Positions 1 to 11,280 of a stretch of 64,000 bases of DNA are shown piece after piece. The notes under the pieces were generated by a model. That model saw only the letters and a program-made list of their open reading frames with translations. It did not search any database and was not told the DNA's origin. Numbering within the stretch: the stretch's first letter is position 1; each line of letters begins with the position of its first letter. The position numbers were made by a program, and so were the translations under genes. Source of the DNA: Symbiodinium natans (lineage: Eukaryota > Sar > Dinophyceae > Suessiales > Symbiodiniaceae); assembly GCA_905221605.1 (NCBI GenBank), contig CAJNDS010002661.1, positions 55,001 to 119,000 of the forward strand, in the 5' to 3' direction.

Positions 1-87
1 CCGCAACTCCGAAGATCTCTGAGCCTGGTGAACACCGAGAGGTGCAGAAGTAGGCTTCACCAGAAAGTCCAGAGTCTAGGCCTGCAA

Positions 88-147
88 GGTTTAGGGTTTA
101 GGGTTTGGGGTTTAGGGTTTAGGGTTTAGGGTTTAGGGTTTAGGGTT
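88..147. repeat. Interstitial telomeric TTTAGGG array
   Basis: Perfect to near-perfect TTTAGGG heptads on the plus strand, followed by diverged CCCTAAA units on the same strand to about 260. The change of orientation argues for interstitial repeats and against a chromosome end. Confidence 0.9.
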
Positions 148-616
148 ATGGGCTCTGACCCCGAAACCCTAAACCCTTTTTGCACCCAGGCCACCCTCAA
201 CCTCGACCTAAACCCCGAATCCCTAAACCCTTAACCCCTAAACCCGTAAACCCTAAACCACCATTAAAAGTCCTTAGATGTCCTTAGGATCCCCGACTCG
301 CTGCTATCCATGTACTGGAAAGCCAAGTCACACTGCTAATCTGAGAAAGAGCTCAGAGCGCGTGGCATGCCAGAAAGCCATGTCTGTGATTATTTGAGAA
401 AAGGGGGGGGGGGGGGGGGGGGGCGCGACATGCAAAATCATGTCACTGCTGGGAAGGAAACAAAAAAGGCGTGACATGGAGAAAAAGCTCAGTCATGCCA
501 CTGTGCATAAAGTGACGAAACAAGCGGCGAGACAGATAGAACCGGCCATGTCACTGTTTACCACCAGTCTGCGAAACAAAATCTGCACTGGTGGGTGAAG
601 CTGGTCCTTGAGGGGG

Positions 617-732
617 GTTTAGGGTCTAGGGTTTAGGGGTTTAGGGGTTTAGGGTTTAGGGTTTAGGGTTTAGGGTTTAGGGTTTAGGGTTTAGGGTTTA
701 GGGTTTAGGGTTTAGGGTTTAGGGTTTAGGGT
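617..732. repeat. Interstitial telomeric TTTAGGG array
   Basis: About 15 heptads, including two octamer variants (TTTAGGGG) near the left edge. Confidence 0.9.
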
Positions 733-1078
733 CCAATGAATACCCTAAAAGGGCTTCTGGTCCATATACCTTAATCGGGACTATGGGGTATATGGTCTCA
801 ATGTTAGGATGCAGATGGCCGCAAGGAGCGAGAACATAACTCCCAATTGAAAGATCTGACCAACTGCTCGCTATTAAGATGCGCGGCTCACGACTCACTA
901 TCTCGGACTCCCAAAATCCTAAACCCTAAACCTAAACCCTAAAGGTTCTTCTGGAAGTCGGACCCATGTATTGAAACATACAGAGCCTTCCCTCAGACCC
1001 CCCTCCACGAAAGTTACGTTCAAAAAGCATGCTGTCTGGCACTCTCGAAAACTTATTCGGCTGTGACGTATCAACTGT

Positions 1079-1172
1079 GGGATGCTCCCCCTTATACTAA
1101 CAGTCCTTAATGGATTTAAGTACTCCTACTAGAATCCCTATTAAGGACTGTTCGTATAAGGGAGAACATCTC
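1079..1172. mobile_element. Short inverted-repeat element (MITE-like), CTTATACTAACAGTCC family
   Basis: Termini of about 32 bp are near-perfect inverted repeats (GGGATGCTCCCCCTTATACT at the left, its complement with few changes at the right), with a 30-bp centre. Related copies lie at 3189, 10147, 24173 and 52480. Confidence 0.8.
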
Positions 1173-1469
1173 AATATCAACTGGTCAATCCCTATATCAA
1201 CTTTTACAAGGCGGATGTCTTGGACAGTTTGAGCGGACCTCATGTCACGCCCATGTGTCTTTCCACAGGCTTTTATGTTACGTGCACTTTCGCCAGTGGA
1301 TTACCGCTCGGACCCAAAAATCAACAATTGAAACAAAGTCATCCAAAATACTTTTTGCGCTTAAGCTCTCAACCACCCCTAGACCTTTCAAGGCTGGCTG
1401 CCTGTGTGCCTCGCAGCCATTGGTGGGTCCAAGCAGACTCCGTGCAAGACGGTGCTGCTCCAACCAGGT

Positions 1470-1655
1470 TCGGGGTTTAGGGGTTTAGGGGTTTAGGGGT
1501 TTAGGGGTTTAGGGGTTTAGGGGTTTAGGGGTTTAGGGGTCTAGGGGTTTAGGGGTTTAGGGGTTTAGGGGTTTAGGGGTTTAGCGGTTTGGAGGTTTAG
1601 GGGTTTAGGGGTTTAGGGGTTTAGGGGTTTAGGGGTTTAGGGGTTTAGGGGTTAG
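1470..1655. repeat. Homogeneous TTTAGGGG octamer array
   Basis: About 22 units of 8 bp with a few point variants. The unit differs from the heptad that dominates the window, so the array appears to have been homogenised locally and not added as ordinary telomere sequence. Confidence 0.9.
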
Positions 1656-1881
1656 GGCTCCGGGTTAGAACAGCAACGTTTGAGGGGTGAGACCATCGAA
1701 TCTTCAAATCTTCAAATCAAAACAACGCTCTGATCCAGCGCTGACTGTGAAACATGTGACCTGCTCTCGAACACATTTTATGAAACACCAGAAGACAAAA
1801 AACATAGCCCTTTCCTTCACAAACCGAAAGCCGAGAATCCTATCACATCAGCTGCAGGGTTTAACTGAAGGCGCTTCAAAA

Positions 1882-4800
1882 TCAAATGGTGGTCTGAATT
1901 CTCGTGAACTTGCTGTTGTCGAAGACATCTTGAACCTTACTTCTCCAATAACCAAAGGCGGAAAAAGCTTAAACTTTGATATTCCTACTAAATAAGGAAA
2001 CCCAAGAAGTCTAAACCCTAAACCCTAAAACTTAAACCCTAAACCCTGAACCCTAAAGGTGAAGTAAGGAACAGAGGTCCGCCTCCCTCGGATCGCGTTT
2101 GTCGCCTGCAAAACCTCCTGGAACAGGACCTCCAGCTTAGTCTCAATCCGCCAGATGTCCACAGCTTTGGCACCTCCTTTCAGGCGCGCCGCCCCATCGA
2201 TGAATTCAGTAAGCCTGGGTTTGGAGTTTAGGGTTTGGGGTTTCGGGCTTAGGGTTTTGGGGTTTAGGGTTTAGGGTTTTGGGTTTAGGGGTTGTGTTTT
2301 CAAACCCGGGAAAACGACTTACAAAGTGGTGCAAACGAAGTGGGATCCATGACGCTGTTTGCCCAAAACCGTGCAGGGCGACAGAAAGCCGTGCTGTTCC
2401 CATGAGAGCCCGACGTCAGCTAGGAGCTGAACACCGTTGACCCCAACGTCCCCATATAGGAAGTCCTTTAAGGCCCAAGTATTCCATATTTAGGTACATG
2501 GACCCTTAGAGTCATATTTGCCACCCTAAACCCTAAACCCTAAACCCTAAACCCTAAACCCTAAACCCTAAACCCTAAACCCTAAACCCTAAACCCCAAA
2601 CCCTAAACCCTCGCTCTCTCTCACAGGCGCCTAGACCCTAAACCCTAAAACCTAAACCGCACTACAGAGCTTATCAGCGCTACCTAGAACTACGGAGCTC
2701 TGTATCTGACCAGCGAGACGGTAGCCCAGTCTCTTGCATCGCATGGCTTAGAGGCACGCTCACAGTGCATTTTCTCTGACTTGCACAAGATTCGGGTTTA
2801 GGGTTTAGGGTTTAGCAAGTTAGTACTCTAGCCCACCCTAAACCCTATAGAATTGCATTCTGGGGCATCGTCATAGAAGTCGATTAACTGTACCTGCTAC
2901 ATGATAAAACCATCCGACATCACAACCCAGAAGCGTGATCTGCCCGTCGCCGTTATCCAGGAACCTTCGGCGCTGAGCATTTTGACGCTTCAGGGTTTAG
3001 GGTTTAGGGCTTAGGGTTTAGGGTTTAGGTGCAGGGGTTTAGGGGTGTAGGGGTGTAGGGTTTAGGGTATGAGGCTACGACATGCAGCATGGATGCCTAA
3101 GTCCGATCGGCCTGAACAACCTAGATGAACTGTTCCCTCCCCCTTGCCCTTTTCAAGTGTCCCCTGACGATAACATGGTGCAGCATTTGGGATGCTACCC
3201 CTTATACTAACAGTCCTTAGACGGGGACGGGGGGACTACAATCCCTATTCAGGACTGTTAGCATAAGGACAACATCCCAATGTAGCATACATTTCAGTTA
3301 CGGTTAAGGTTCGACAAACTGATAAACCGCCATTCCTGCTCACACCTTTAACTCAAGTCCGGGAAGACCTGGCTTAGGGTTTTTTGGGTTAGGGTTTTTC
3401 CCACCCGTTTTGCAAGTGTTTACGGGGAAAGGTGAGAGATAGTAGGATGCCCAAGTTGAGACACTTCGATGTTGCAAGTCTTTTGGGTTTGGGTTTAGGG
3501 TTCTTGGTCAATGACTCGGAACCCAAACTCGTCAAGCGCTCGCAAACGTACAGCACGGACCACGAACTGGGGTATCCGCACCAAGAAATGCAACACTATT
3601 AGGCACCCTAAACCCTAAACCCCCTCAACCCCCTCAACCCCCCCAAACCCCCTAAACCCCCCAAACCCCCTAAACACCCTAAACCCCCCAAACCCCTAAA
3701 CCCCCCTAAACCCCAAAGCCACATGTCAGGCGTGCCAGGAAGCTCAAAAAGAGAGAGGAGGTCATGGTATTCAAGGTCCAACTGGCTCATGAAGAACTGA
3801 AGCTTCGGCGACTGGACCAACTTTGAGAACTCTTCCTAGGATGATTCTTAAGACCCTAAACCCTACAGCAAACCCTAAGCCCTAAACCCTAAACCCTAAA
3901 CCCTAAACCCCAACCCTCCAGGAGGGTTCCTGACTAAGATCCTCTGAAACCCAATACGGGGACAAATAAAACATCCCGGGATGGCTCTTAAAGCCCTCTG
4001 AAGAATGTTCCTCAATATGATCCTTAAGCCCAATAAGGCTCAATAAGGGAAATAGGAAGTATGAATATTATCCTCTTCAACCCAATAAGGGAAGACAAGA
4101 ATCATGAGTATTATCCCCTTAAACCCAATAACGGAAGATTCAAAACATCCCGAGGGCCTACCTAGCTTCGTAGTTGATGGAGCCGTCTCCGGACTCGTCA
4201 ACAGTCTGGAAGAGGGTCTTCACGCGCTTGGTATAGACAGCGAGATCTCGCTCTTTCTGCTTGAAGGCGATCTCCTCATCTGTGCTTGCGACCTTCATCG
4301 CCTGCTGCACAAACACTGCGTTCACGACGTTCAGAACCGAGAAGCCAAAGACGCATCGATAAAGCAAGAAGAAGAGGGAGAACCACTCACTGATGTCTTC
4401 AACAAGAACGCGACAAGGTGGTCCCCAGTTCGCGAAGAGCCTTGCTTCTCCAAAAACCCAAGGGAAAGGAAAGGTTAAACTTTCCTATTCCTACTAAATA
4501 AGGAACCAAAAACAGAGTTTAAAGTTCAACTATTGGCTAAGTAAGGAGCACTTCGAACATCGTCAAAATGGTTCGAGTGAATGTACCATAGTAAGCGAAG
4601 ACCTCTTGTCTGAGCTCGAGCACATAGCCAGGATCTGCTATGAAGTCATGGCACAGGGTGCTCAGAACCATTCCCGCCACACATTGCAGAAAGAAGAGCA
4701 GGCACATGCTCCAGAAGAGTGTGTTCATGCTTCCCGCCACACACTTGATGAGCAACTGCAATGATGCAAGGACGCTTGTCATAGTTATCATCCGAATGGG

Positions 4801-6782
4801 GCGAGCCAGTTTGCCAATCCTGCACCCAGTGTTGGGGTACGAGTTTAGACATTCTCTTGTTCCTTGTGGGTTTAAGTATTCATAAACATGCAAAATGATC
4901 TTCAACAATGACCCAGAATCCGGATCAGTCGCAAAAGGCTCAGGTTAATCGGCAAGGCATCGGTGTACAACAATGCGACCTGAACTATGGCAGCTGCACT
5001 CACCAGAACGTCCACGTAGTTACTCCACACTTTCCAGAACTCAACTCTCAAAAAGGCGATCCGCACGATGACCTCGACGGCGAAAAATGTCGCGAAAACT
5101 GCGTCTCCAAACATGAAGACGGGGTCCAGGGGAGTGGATACTGGCTTGGCCACATCTGCACTACCATTCGGGGTCAGGGCAGCCCCCAGGACTCCCCCAT
5201 GCACCTGTTGGCTGGGTTTAGGGTTTAGGGTTTAGGGTTTAGGGTTTAGGGTTTAGGGTTTAGGGTTTAGGGTTTAGGGTTTAGGGTTTAGGGTTTAGGG
5301 TTTGGGGTTTGGGGTTTGGGGTTTGGGGTTTGGGGTTTAGGGTTTAGGGTTTGGGGTTTGGGGTTTGGGGTTTGGGGTTTAGGGTTTGGGGTTTGGGGTT
5401 TGGGGTTTAGGGTGTTTCTCTTGGTACACTTCTTTTTGGGGGTTTAGGGTGTAGGACTCACCCATGCACCTGTAGCTGCGCAGCCATCCAAAGGACGTTG
5501 AAGAAAAGGGCTACGGCGATGAGTAGTTCGAACGTCGTCGACTGAAGTTGCGATGCAAATCGCTGGTGCCAAGGCCTCAAATCTGGTTCTCCAGTGTCAG
5601 ATTCGTAGCTCTCACCTTGATCCTTTGTCTTGGTAGCGCAGGGGTTTAGGGTTTGGGTAGCCCGGGAACCATATCACAATAAGGGCACCCTTCTTTGGGG
5701 TTGGTTATTTTTATAAGGGGAACCCATAAACCCCAAAAAAGGGCACAAAGGGCACCAGTGGGCTGCCACGGCTCTGACCGGCTGAAGGAGTTCCCACGGA
5801 AAGTATCATAAGGTGAATCTCGCTCCTGCTAGACTCCCCTTGGAACCTTAACAAAAATAATATTCTTAATATCCTCTTGGGTTTTATGTAAACAAAGAGA
5901 AAAAACTCCAAAGGGGGATACAGTCCTGACCGGGAGTACTCTCTAGCGCACCCAAGAGATCTGCCGCTTGCATCTCCTTCGCCGACTTTCTTCCCCTGGG
6001 TTGCTTACTCAAGCGGCTCCTTGGTAGCCGTAGTAACCGCATTACAATAAGGGAACCCTAAACCCTAAACCCTAAACCCTAAACCCTAAACCCTAAACCC
6101 TAAACCCTAAACCCTAAACCCTAAACCCTAAACCGATTTTCGGGCTGGTTACTTAAATAAGGGAGCCCAGAACCAAACAAAAAGGGCAACTCTGGGCTGG
6201 CAAGGCTCAGATGGCTCAGATGTGAACGCACATGTCCCACAGCCGCACCCTCGGGATCCAACTCCTGCTTCAGCTTCTCCATTTCCTTAGTTGTCGGTTT
6301 AGGGTTTAGGGTTTAGGGTTTAGGGTTTAGGGTTTAGGGTTTAGGGTTTAGGGTTTAGGGTTTAGGGTTTAGGGTTGAGGGTTGAGGGTTGAGGGTTTAG
6401 GGTTTAGGGTTTACCTGGGTGTCCAGTATCCTTGGGAATTCAAGGTTAACCTTTGGGATTATAAGGGAGTCTACTACCTCAAAAAGGCTAAAGGTTACCT
6501 ACTCTACTACTAAGTTTCGATTTGACATCTCTGTATCCTGCGCTCCTTTGCCAGCAGCTCCTTCAGGTGCTGCTGAACAATTTGGTCAACCAGGGCTTGG
6601 AAAGCCTTTGACACGTCAAGAGACACGGCCTGCGTGTCTTCCTTGGGAGCAGAAACTTCATGATCCGGCTGGAAATTCACCACGGGCACCAGGGTGGCCT
6701 CGCCCACTTCGCCCACTTCCAGCTCGAAGGGCTGGTTGCACTTCAAGTCACGCAGCCCATCGAAAGCAATCTGCGAAGACAT
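1882..6782 (-). CDS. Single-domain voltage-gated cation channel with EF-hand pair (12 exons, 599 aa)
   Basis: Predicted plasma-membrane ion channel subunit of the six-helix voltage-gated superfamily. Exons in transcript order: 6782-6546, 6285-6191, 6019-5931, 5838-5756, 5622-5470, 5204-4921, 4819-4550, 4440-4170, 3835-3744, 2964-2935, 2214-2073, 1935-1882 (TGA). Phases agree at every junction and the total is exactly 1800 nt. The N-terminal part is cytosolic with a helical stretch. S1 lies around STTFELLIAVALFF, S2-S3 in AVFATFFAVEVIVR and YVDVLVSAAAIV. S4 has a basic residue about every third position (LLRLIRIGKLARPIRMI). The pore exon pair reads MFEVLFANWGPP, and S6 precedes NAVFVQQAMKV. 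The first EF loop is DESGDGSINYEE; the second, FLDNGDGQITLTEF, lacks an acidic residue at loop position 1. The C-terminus is short and basic. Of 11 introns 5 start GT, 3 GC and 3 GA; all end AG before a G. The ATG at 6782 is the first Met in frame, but an upstream exon cannot be excluded. The ion carried cannot be told from sequence. Confidence 0.92.
1936..2072 (-). mobile_element. Introner-like intron, CCTTACTT family (last channel intron)
   Basis: A 137-bp GT-AG intron whose ends are inverted repeats (transcript start GTTCCTTACTTC, end GGAGAAGTAAG). GTTC occurs at both junctions. The internal text CCTACTAAATAAGGAAAC is shared with the introns at 4441-4549 and 56967-57098. A CCCTAAA block sits inside. 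Confidence 0.75.
2524..2611. repeat. CCCTAAA array inside a channel intron
   Basis: About 12 heptads in intron 2215-2934. The same intron also has diverged TTTAGGG units at 2218-2290, so both orientations occur in one intron. Confidence 0.9.
2935..2964 (-). CDS. 30-nt microexon encoding the second EF-hand loop of the channel
   Basis: This exon supplies FLDNGDGQIT plus split codons at both ends. It joins a GC-AG intron upstream (donor GCTTCCTGG at 3743, acceptor at 2965) to a second GC-AG intron downstream (donor GCTTCTGG at 2934, acceptor at 2215). The joined reading, LFEF-LDNGDGQITL-TEFIDG, is continuous and in phase. Without this exon the second EF loop would be lost and the frame kept, because 30 is a multiple of 3. 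Confidence 0.85.
3189..3279. mobile_element. Short inverted-repeat element, CTTATACTAACAGTCC family
   Basis: A 91-bp copy inside channel intron 2965-3743 with the same termini as 1079-1172 and an unrelated centre rich in G. Confidence 0.8.
3836..4169 (-). mobile_element. Intron with nested CCCTTATTGGGTTTAAGG elements (channel EF-hand)
   Basis: A GA-AG intron with GAAG at both junctions. It contains several diverged copies of a CCCTTATTGGG-centred unit also found in the intron 56757-56847 of the Kelch gene, plus a CCCTAAA array near 3854-3915. It looks like one element inserted into another. Confidence 0.6.
4441..4549 (-). mobile_element. Introner-like intron, CCTTACTT family (channel pore)
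   Basis: A 109-bp GC-AG intron that splits the pore sequence FEVL-FANWG. It starts GCTCCTTACTTAG and ends GAGAAGCAAG, with GCTC at both junctions. The interior matches the family members at 1936-2072 and 56967-57098. Confidence 0.75.
5214..5415. repeat. TTTAGGG/TTTGGGG array inside a channel intron
   Basis: The array fills most of the intron 5205-5469 between the S1 and S2 exons. The left half is TTTAGGG; the right half shifts to TTTGGGG, mixed with a few TTTAGGG units. In the transcript the array reads CCCTAAA/CCCCAAA. Confidence 0.9.
5623..5755 (-). mobile_element. Introner-like intron, GTGCCCTTT family
   Basis: A 133-bp intron that on the plus strand carries the words ATAAGGG, AACCC and AAAGGGCAC. 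The same words recur in introns 6020-6190 and, in the LRR genes, at 11147-11288 and 25487-25610. Confidence 0.6.
6020..6190 (-). mobile_element. Introner-like intron, GTTGCCCTTT family, invaded by telomeric repeats
   Basis: Shares the AAAGGGCA and ATAAGGG words with intron 5623-5755. A CCCTAAA array of about 80 bp splits the element, so the telomeric repeat was either inserted later or expanded inside it. Confidence 0.6.
6052..6134. repeat. CCCTAAA array inside a channel intron
   Basis: Lies within intron 6020-6190, so the transcript carries TTTAGGG. It is opposite in orientation to the array in the neighbouring intron at 6296-6412. Confidence 0.9.
6296..6412. repeat. TTTAGGG array inside the first channel intron
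   Basis: Lies within intron 6286-6545, starting a few bases from the splice acceptor, with a TTGAGGG variant block near the right end. Confidence 0.9.
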
Positions 6783-7932
6783 CGCGGAACTCGGAACCCA
6801 GCGCCCGCTATGCGGGTGGCCGTGGGAAGCAGACCGCGAATCTCACTAAAATGCCTTGTCTAGCTGTGTGAACGAGACCTCGAACCTCACCGGAAATGCC
6901 TTGTCTTCGCTGGAAGGCCTTGTGAACTAAATCTCAAAATCTCAGTGGTATGCCTTGTCTGTCAGTCTCACTTGAAAAGGTCGCGGCTCGGAATGCGCAC
7001 GCATCTCAGAACAACTTGTCATTGTTGAAAACTGCCTCTGCAAACAGCCCTAAACCCTAAACCCTAAGCCCTAAACCCCCTAATGCCTAAACCCTAAACG
7101 ATGCAGAAGCTGACAAAGAACATGTCATAGGCCGAGGTTGCTTGAAGCTGTGTCTTGGGGCTGATTGAACCAACTAAGTAGGACTTGCCAAAACCTCTGT
7201 GCATGTCAATGTAAATGAACCAAATATGTAAATGAATCAAATGTATATATATATATATAGTTTTTCTATATATACATTTCTGTATTGATTCTATATTTGT
7301 ACGAACAGCACATACACATACATATATATATACACATATGTACATCATGCAGTACAGAATGTGCTGCACAAGAGAACAGAGATGCTCTCCTTGTGTACAC
7401 TACTACTTGGTGGCCAAGTCATCATCTATTATGATAAGGGGGGGGGGGGGGTGGTTACTTCTTCTGAATACACAAGAGATCCTAGAATCAGAAGAAAGGG
7501 CAAAAAAGGGTACCACCCTAAACCCTAAACCCTAAACCCTAAACCCCAAACCCTGAACTACCACCAGGCTACCAAGACGAACGAAGTCTGCTGCAATGCA
7601 TCGCTGCCACCCTTAAGCTCTACGCAGCCCGCTTTCCCCGTTCTTCGCCGGTGCGTTTTGTCGGCCAAAACGTGCTGTCATCTTGAACCTTGAACCCTAA
7701 ACCCTAAACCCTAAACCCTGAACCCTGAACCCTAAACCCTGAACCCTAAACCCTAAACCCTAAACCCTAAACCCTAAACCCTAAACCCTAAACCCTAAAC
7801 CCTAAGGGGCGTGCAGAGGTCCACAGATCTTCATAGCTATTCAGGGCCTGACTGGGGCAACTTATGGACGCCGCCTGCACATCGAGCTTGGGGTATGAAG
7901 GTACCGCCGAACCCTAAACCCTAAACCCTAAT
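6783..7932. other. Spacer upstream of the channel gene, no gene recognised
   Basis: Contains short near-repeats of the word TGCCTTGTC at 6850-6955, a TA-rich segment at 7235-7340, a poly-G run at 7439-7451, and CCCTAAA arrays at 7513-7556, 7687-7805 and 7911-7931. A short open stretch on the minus strand at 7120-7215 (around KSYLVGSISPKTQLQ) could be an exon of something else but has no recognisable family. Confidence 0.5.
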
Positions 7933-10146
7933 TTGGCAAACATGTCGCAAGGCAAGGCTTTGAAACAAAGCGTCAAGGTTCACGATTGTCGGGACCGGAC
8001 GCCCTTTTGGGGCATCTTCAGGGCCAGATTCTTGGGTGACTGCATCTGGCCCATTTCAAGACTGCTCCGGGGCGATACTTTACTATACGATCTTTGAGGC
8101 AAAGACTCTGACTCTTGCGGGACTGGGCTTGACTGATTGGGACAAGCCGATGTCACACGGAGCTGCCGTGGCCTCGTGGGCTCCAGGCTTGCAACGGAGG
8201 GTTCGCAAGGGCCTCGCGTAGAAAAGCTTCGCATTCCTCATGGGGCTTAAGCTTCAGGTTAGTATAGGGATCTTTGGGTTCAAGGGACATCTAGTTCAGA
8301 AAGGGGCGTGGAGTTTTGAGAGCTCCCCCCCCCCCTGGTTTGAGCTTCCTCGTTCATGGACAACCTCACATCCCACAAGTGCAACGTACGATGCTCGAAT
8401 ATAGCGTGCGAGGCGAAGGATACTGCAGCATCGTATTGTGCAATCGTCCTCTACTAGTCACTACTAGTCCGGCACAGACAGGGCCAATGCTTGCAGACTA
8501 TGGTACGGTATAGGAGAACTACACCACAACGTGACGTCTGCGGCAGTGCATCACGACCCTATACCCTATACCCTAAACCCTAAACCCTAAACCCTAAACC
8601 CTAAACCCCAAACCCCAAACCCTAAACCCTAAACCCAAACCTTAACCTGTGTTCAGCTATCCCGTGCTCCGCTTTTTTCTTCACAGTCACGCTCTCATCT
8701 TGCGGAGCATGCAGAGGTTCAAAGGGTTTCATGGGTGAGTGGGCCCGTCAGTCAGCGAGTTCTTCGTATGCCTATTGTGGTCTTTACATTTTGCAGGTGA
8801 TGAGGGGGCATTGAAAAAACACCTTTTCGGGGACCTTGTGGAGGTCGCCTGCATATCGGGCTCGGGGTATGAAGGTGAACCACCTGCTGTTTCTGTCCAG
8901 CAGGACACTTTCTTCACTTGATACAAAAGTCTGCAGCTCCTCCTCAATCTCATCTCCTAAATATCCCTAAACCCCTCAAGAGAATGTGAAAGCTTCATCT
9001 CCAGAAACAGACGCTCTCAGGGGGGTTCCGGGCACGAGTACCCCACGTTTGAACCAAAAAGGGTCATCCCAGGAGTCTCTCGAAAGTCGCCGCACCCCTC
9101 GGAATCTCAAGTCAATGCCCTTTCAGAGTCTTGGTTTAGGGTTTAGGGAAGTTTTGGGGTTTAGGGTTTAGGGTTTGAAGATCCCGACTTCCGCCTACAT
9201 TGAAATTAAAGAGCACAGACTCCATATTAGCCGTTGAAACTCTAGAGGAGCCGCAGCTCTTCTGCAGTGACCTCGACACGCTCACCGCGGCGCAAGGCAG
9301 GCAGCTTCTGCTCGAGATCCTGCAGAGGGGCAGCCGAGGGTTTAGGGTTTAGGGTTTAGGGTCACGGATGTATCGTTCATCTAGCGAAGTGGAGGGTATG
9401 GAGATGAGGCAGGCAAGCGGAATGCAAACTTCCCAAGGCTTGTGACAAGGAACTGCTCAAAAGTGTCGGGATTCGAAAGAGGGTCAACTTCAACGGATGA
9501 CAAGTGTGTATACTGGAGTTGTGAGATCGGGGCCTCCCGTAACACGCTTTACCATACACCAAAGCACCAGAGTCCACCAGAGTATACCAAAGCATGCTGC
9601 AGTCTACTAGCAAATTCTGTAGGACTGGGTGCTGCCATACCCTACTCCCTCAGCGTGGCAGAGAACCGGCATAGACGCAGAACATGGACTGCACCGTGCT
9701 TGGAGACAAAACACAGTATGCACACTACACGCAAAACGATGTGAAATGTATACGTCCCCTCAATCAAAAACCCCTCGGCCCTCCGCCAGCTGTGTAGCCC
9801 CTGGCCTGTTGCAGGCGTAGCGCCAGTGCCTGGGCAGGCTTAGATTTTTCTAGCCTCCACAGCTGCAGAAAATTCGTATCCAAAAATGGGTTGAGGGTTT
9901 ACAGGTTTCGGGCTTATAGGGCTTGGGATTTAGCTGTAGCAGGTTGGAGTTAAGGCCTCGTGGAGGATCGTTCGCCACATTTCGCCACCACGACAGCTAT
10001 CCACCCCCGGACACCCAGACCAAATAATTCAAGAAGGTCCTCCCCTGGGATGGAACTCCTACAGTCTAGTCTTCAACAGTGTTTTTCTACACCACCAGAC
10101 CCCAAACTAATTACACCACTTTGCTGTAGTAACCCTACTTTTCATT

Positions 10147-10224
10147 GGGATGTTCCCCCTTACACTAACAGTCCTTTAATAGTACCACCCGATTATAATC
10201 TGTTAGTATAAGGCGGAATGTCCC
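10147..10224. mobile_element. Short inverted-repeat element, CTTATACTAACAGTCC family
   Basis: A 78-bp copy in LRR gene copy A. Its paralogue in copy B is at 24173-24256, so insertion preceded the gene duplication. Confidence 0.8.
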
Positions 10225-10371
10225 AAACCAAGCGTCTACGAGACTCTACTGTGCGTGGCCTCGGTGGAGTCTGGGCGCAGCAGCTGGAAGGCCGCGAGCA
10301 GCACTGGGGCCTTGGGGAAAAGAGTAGCCGCAGGGCGCGCAGAGCCAGGGGGGGCTGAGGAGTCGCAGCAT

Positions 10372-10405
10372 AGAGACAGAGAGAGACAGAGAGAGAGAGA
10401 GAGAC

Positions 10406-10440
<35 letters not shown>

Positions 10441-10482
10441 CAGAGACAGAGTCGGAGACGGAGACAGAGACAGAGACAGCGA
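10372..10482. repeat. GA/GAGACA simple repeat
   Basis: Alternating AGAG and GACAGA runs. It gives long low-complexity ORFs in several frames that are not genes. Copy B has a shorter (GA)n at 24383-24421. Confidence 0.9.
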
Positions 10483-11280
10483 CAGAGAGCACAACAACAA
10501 AACCAAAGATAGTTCGCAGAGCATGCTGGGCTACTGGACCCAAGCATATGGTTCGCACAGCGTGTACTTGGCGACCAGGAAGTGGACCCAAAACACGGCA
10601 ACAAAAAGAAGTCCCAGAAATGGCAAGACCGCCCCCCCAACTTCCCGCGAGCCCCGGAAACCCCAAACCCCAACCCTTTTTTGCATCCAGGCAAGCCCTG
10701 AAACCCTTCAATCCCCAAGCCCAAGTCGCAGCCAGGGCCAGGCGCGGGAGGAGCCGGTCCCGGCGTGCGAAGCCCACGGAGGCCACTGCCAAGCCTTGGC
10801 ACTTTCGTAGTGCCAACAGAAAGAATGAAAGAAGGGGAGACCCTTTTTTACAATCTCTTTGGGGGTTATGAAAAAGGCGGACGTTGTGGTGTAAGTGTGC
10901 TGCGGCATGCTGCGCTATTCTGTAGTGCGCGAGGTCGCGCCACTACTGTTGCGATTGCTGGTTGCTGCAGCCATGGTGGCCCCGTCGTCTACGAAGCAAA
11001 CGGGAGAAATAATTTTCTCGACTGCTAAATACAAAGGCGAGCATGCTTTTTTTACCTTTGTTTTCGTATCTGACCTCTCCATGTTAGACCTCCGTGTCTG
11101 CACAGGCCGAGGAGCAGAGAAAGCTGAAACTCTGGAGGGTGTTCACCTTGGTACAAGTAGGTTCTGTGATTTTTATGAGGGAAAACCAAAAGAAACCAAC
11201 AAAGGGCAAAAGGGCACCGTTTATCAGGGAAACCCAAAACATCCCAAAAAAGGAGCAAAAAGGGGTACCGCGTGAGCTAC

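Larger units (their letters stand above)
1..1881. other. Spacer with telomeric arrays, no gene recognised
   Basis: The stretch holds TTTAGGG arrays at about 88-147 and 617-732, short CCCTAAA runs near 160-260 and 920-945, a poly-G run at 403-423, a 94-bp inverted-repeat element at 1079-1172, and a TTTAGGGG octamer array at 1470-1655. Short ORFs at 1220-1488 end in the octamer array and show no family features. Part of 1690-1881 is probably the 3' untranslated region of the channel gene. Confidence 0.6.

Noticed and set aside
1-800. True chromosome end
   Set aside because: Heptads occur in both orientations within 200 bp and recur throughout the window next to unique sequence and genes.
1687-1995. 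102-codon plus-strand ORF
   Set aside because: It overlaps the last channel exon and intron on the other strand, and its end is introner sequence.
4104-5228. Plus-strand ORFs across 4.1-5.2 kb
   Set aside because: Antisense to channel exons that have exact phase continuity and recognisable helices.
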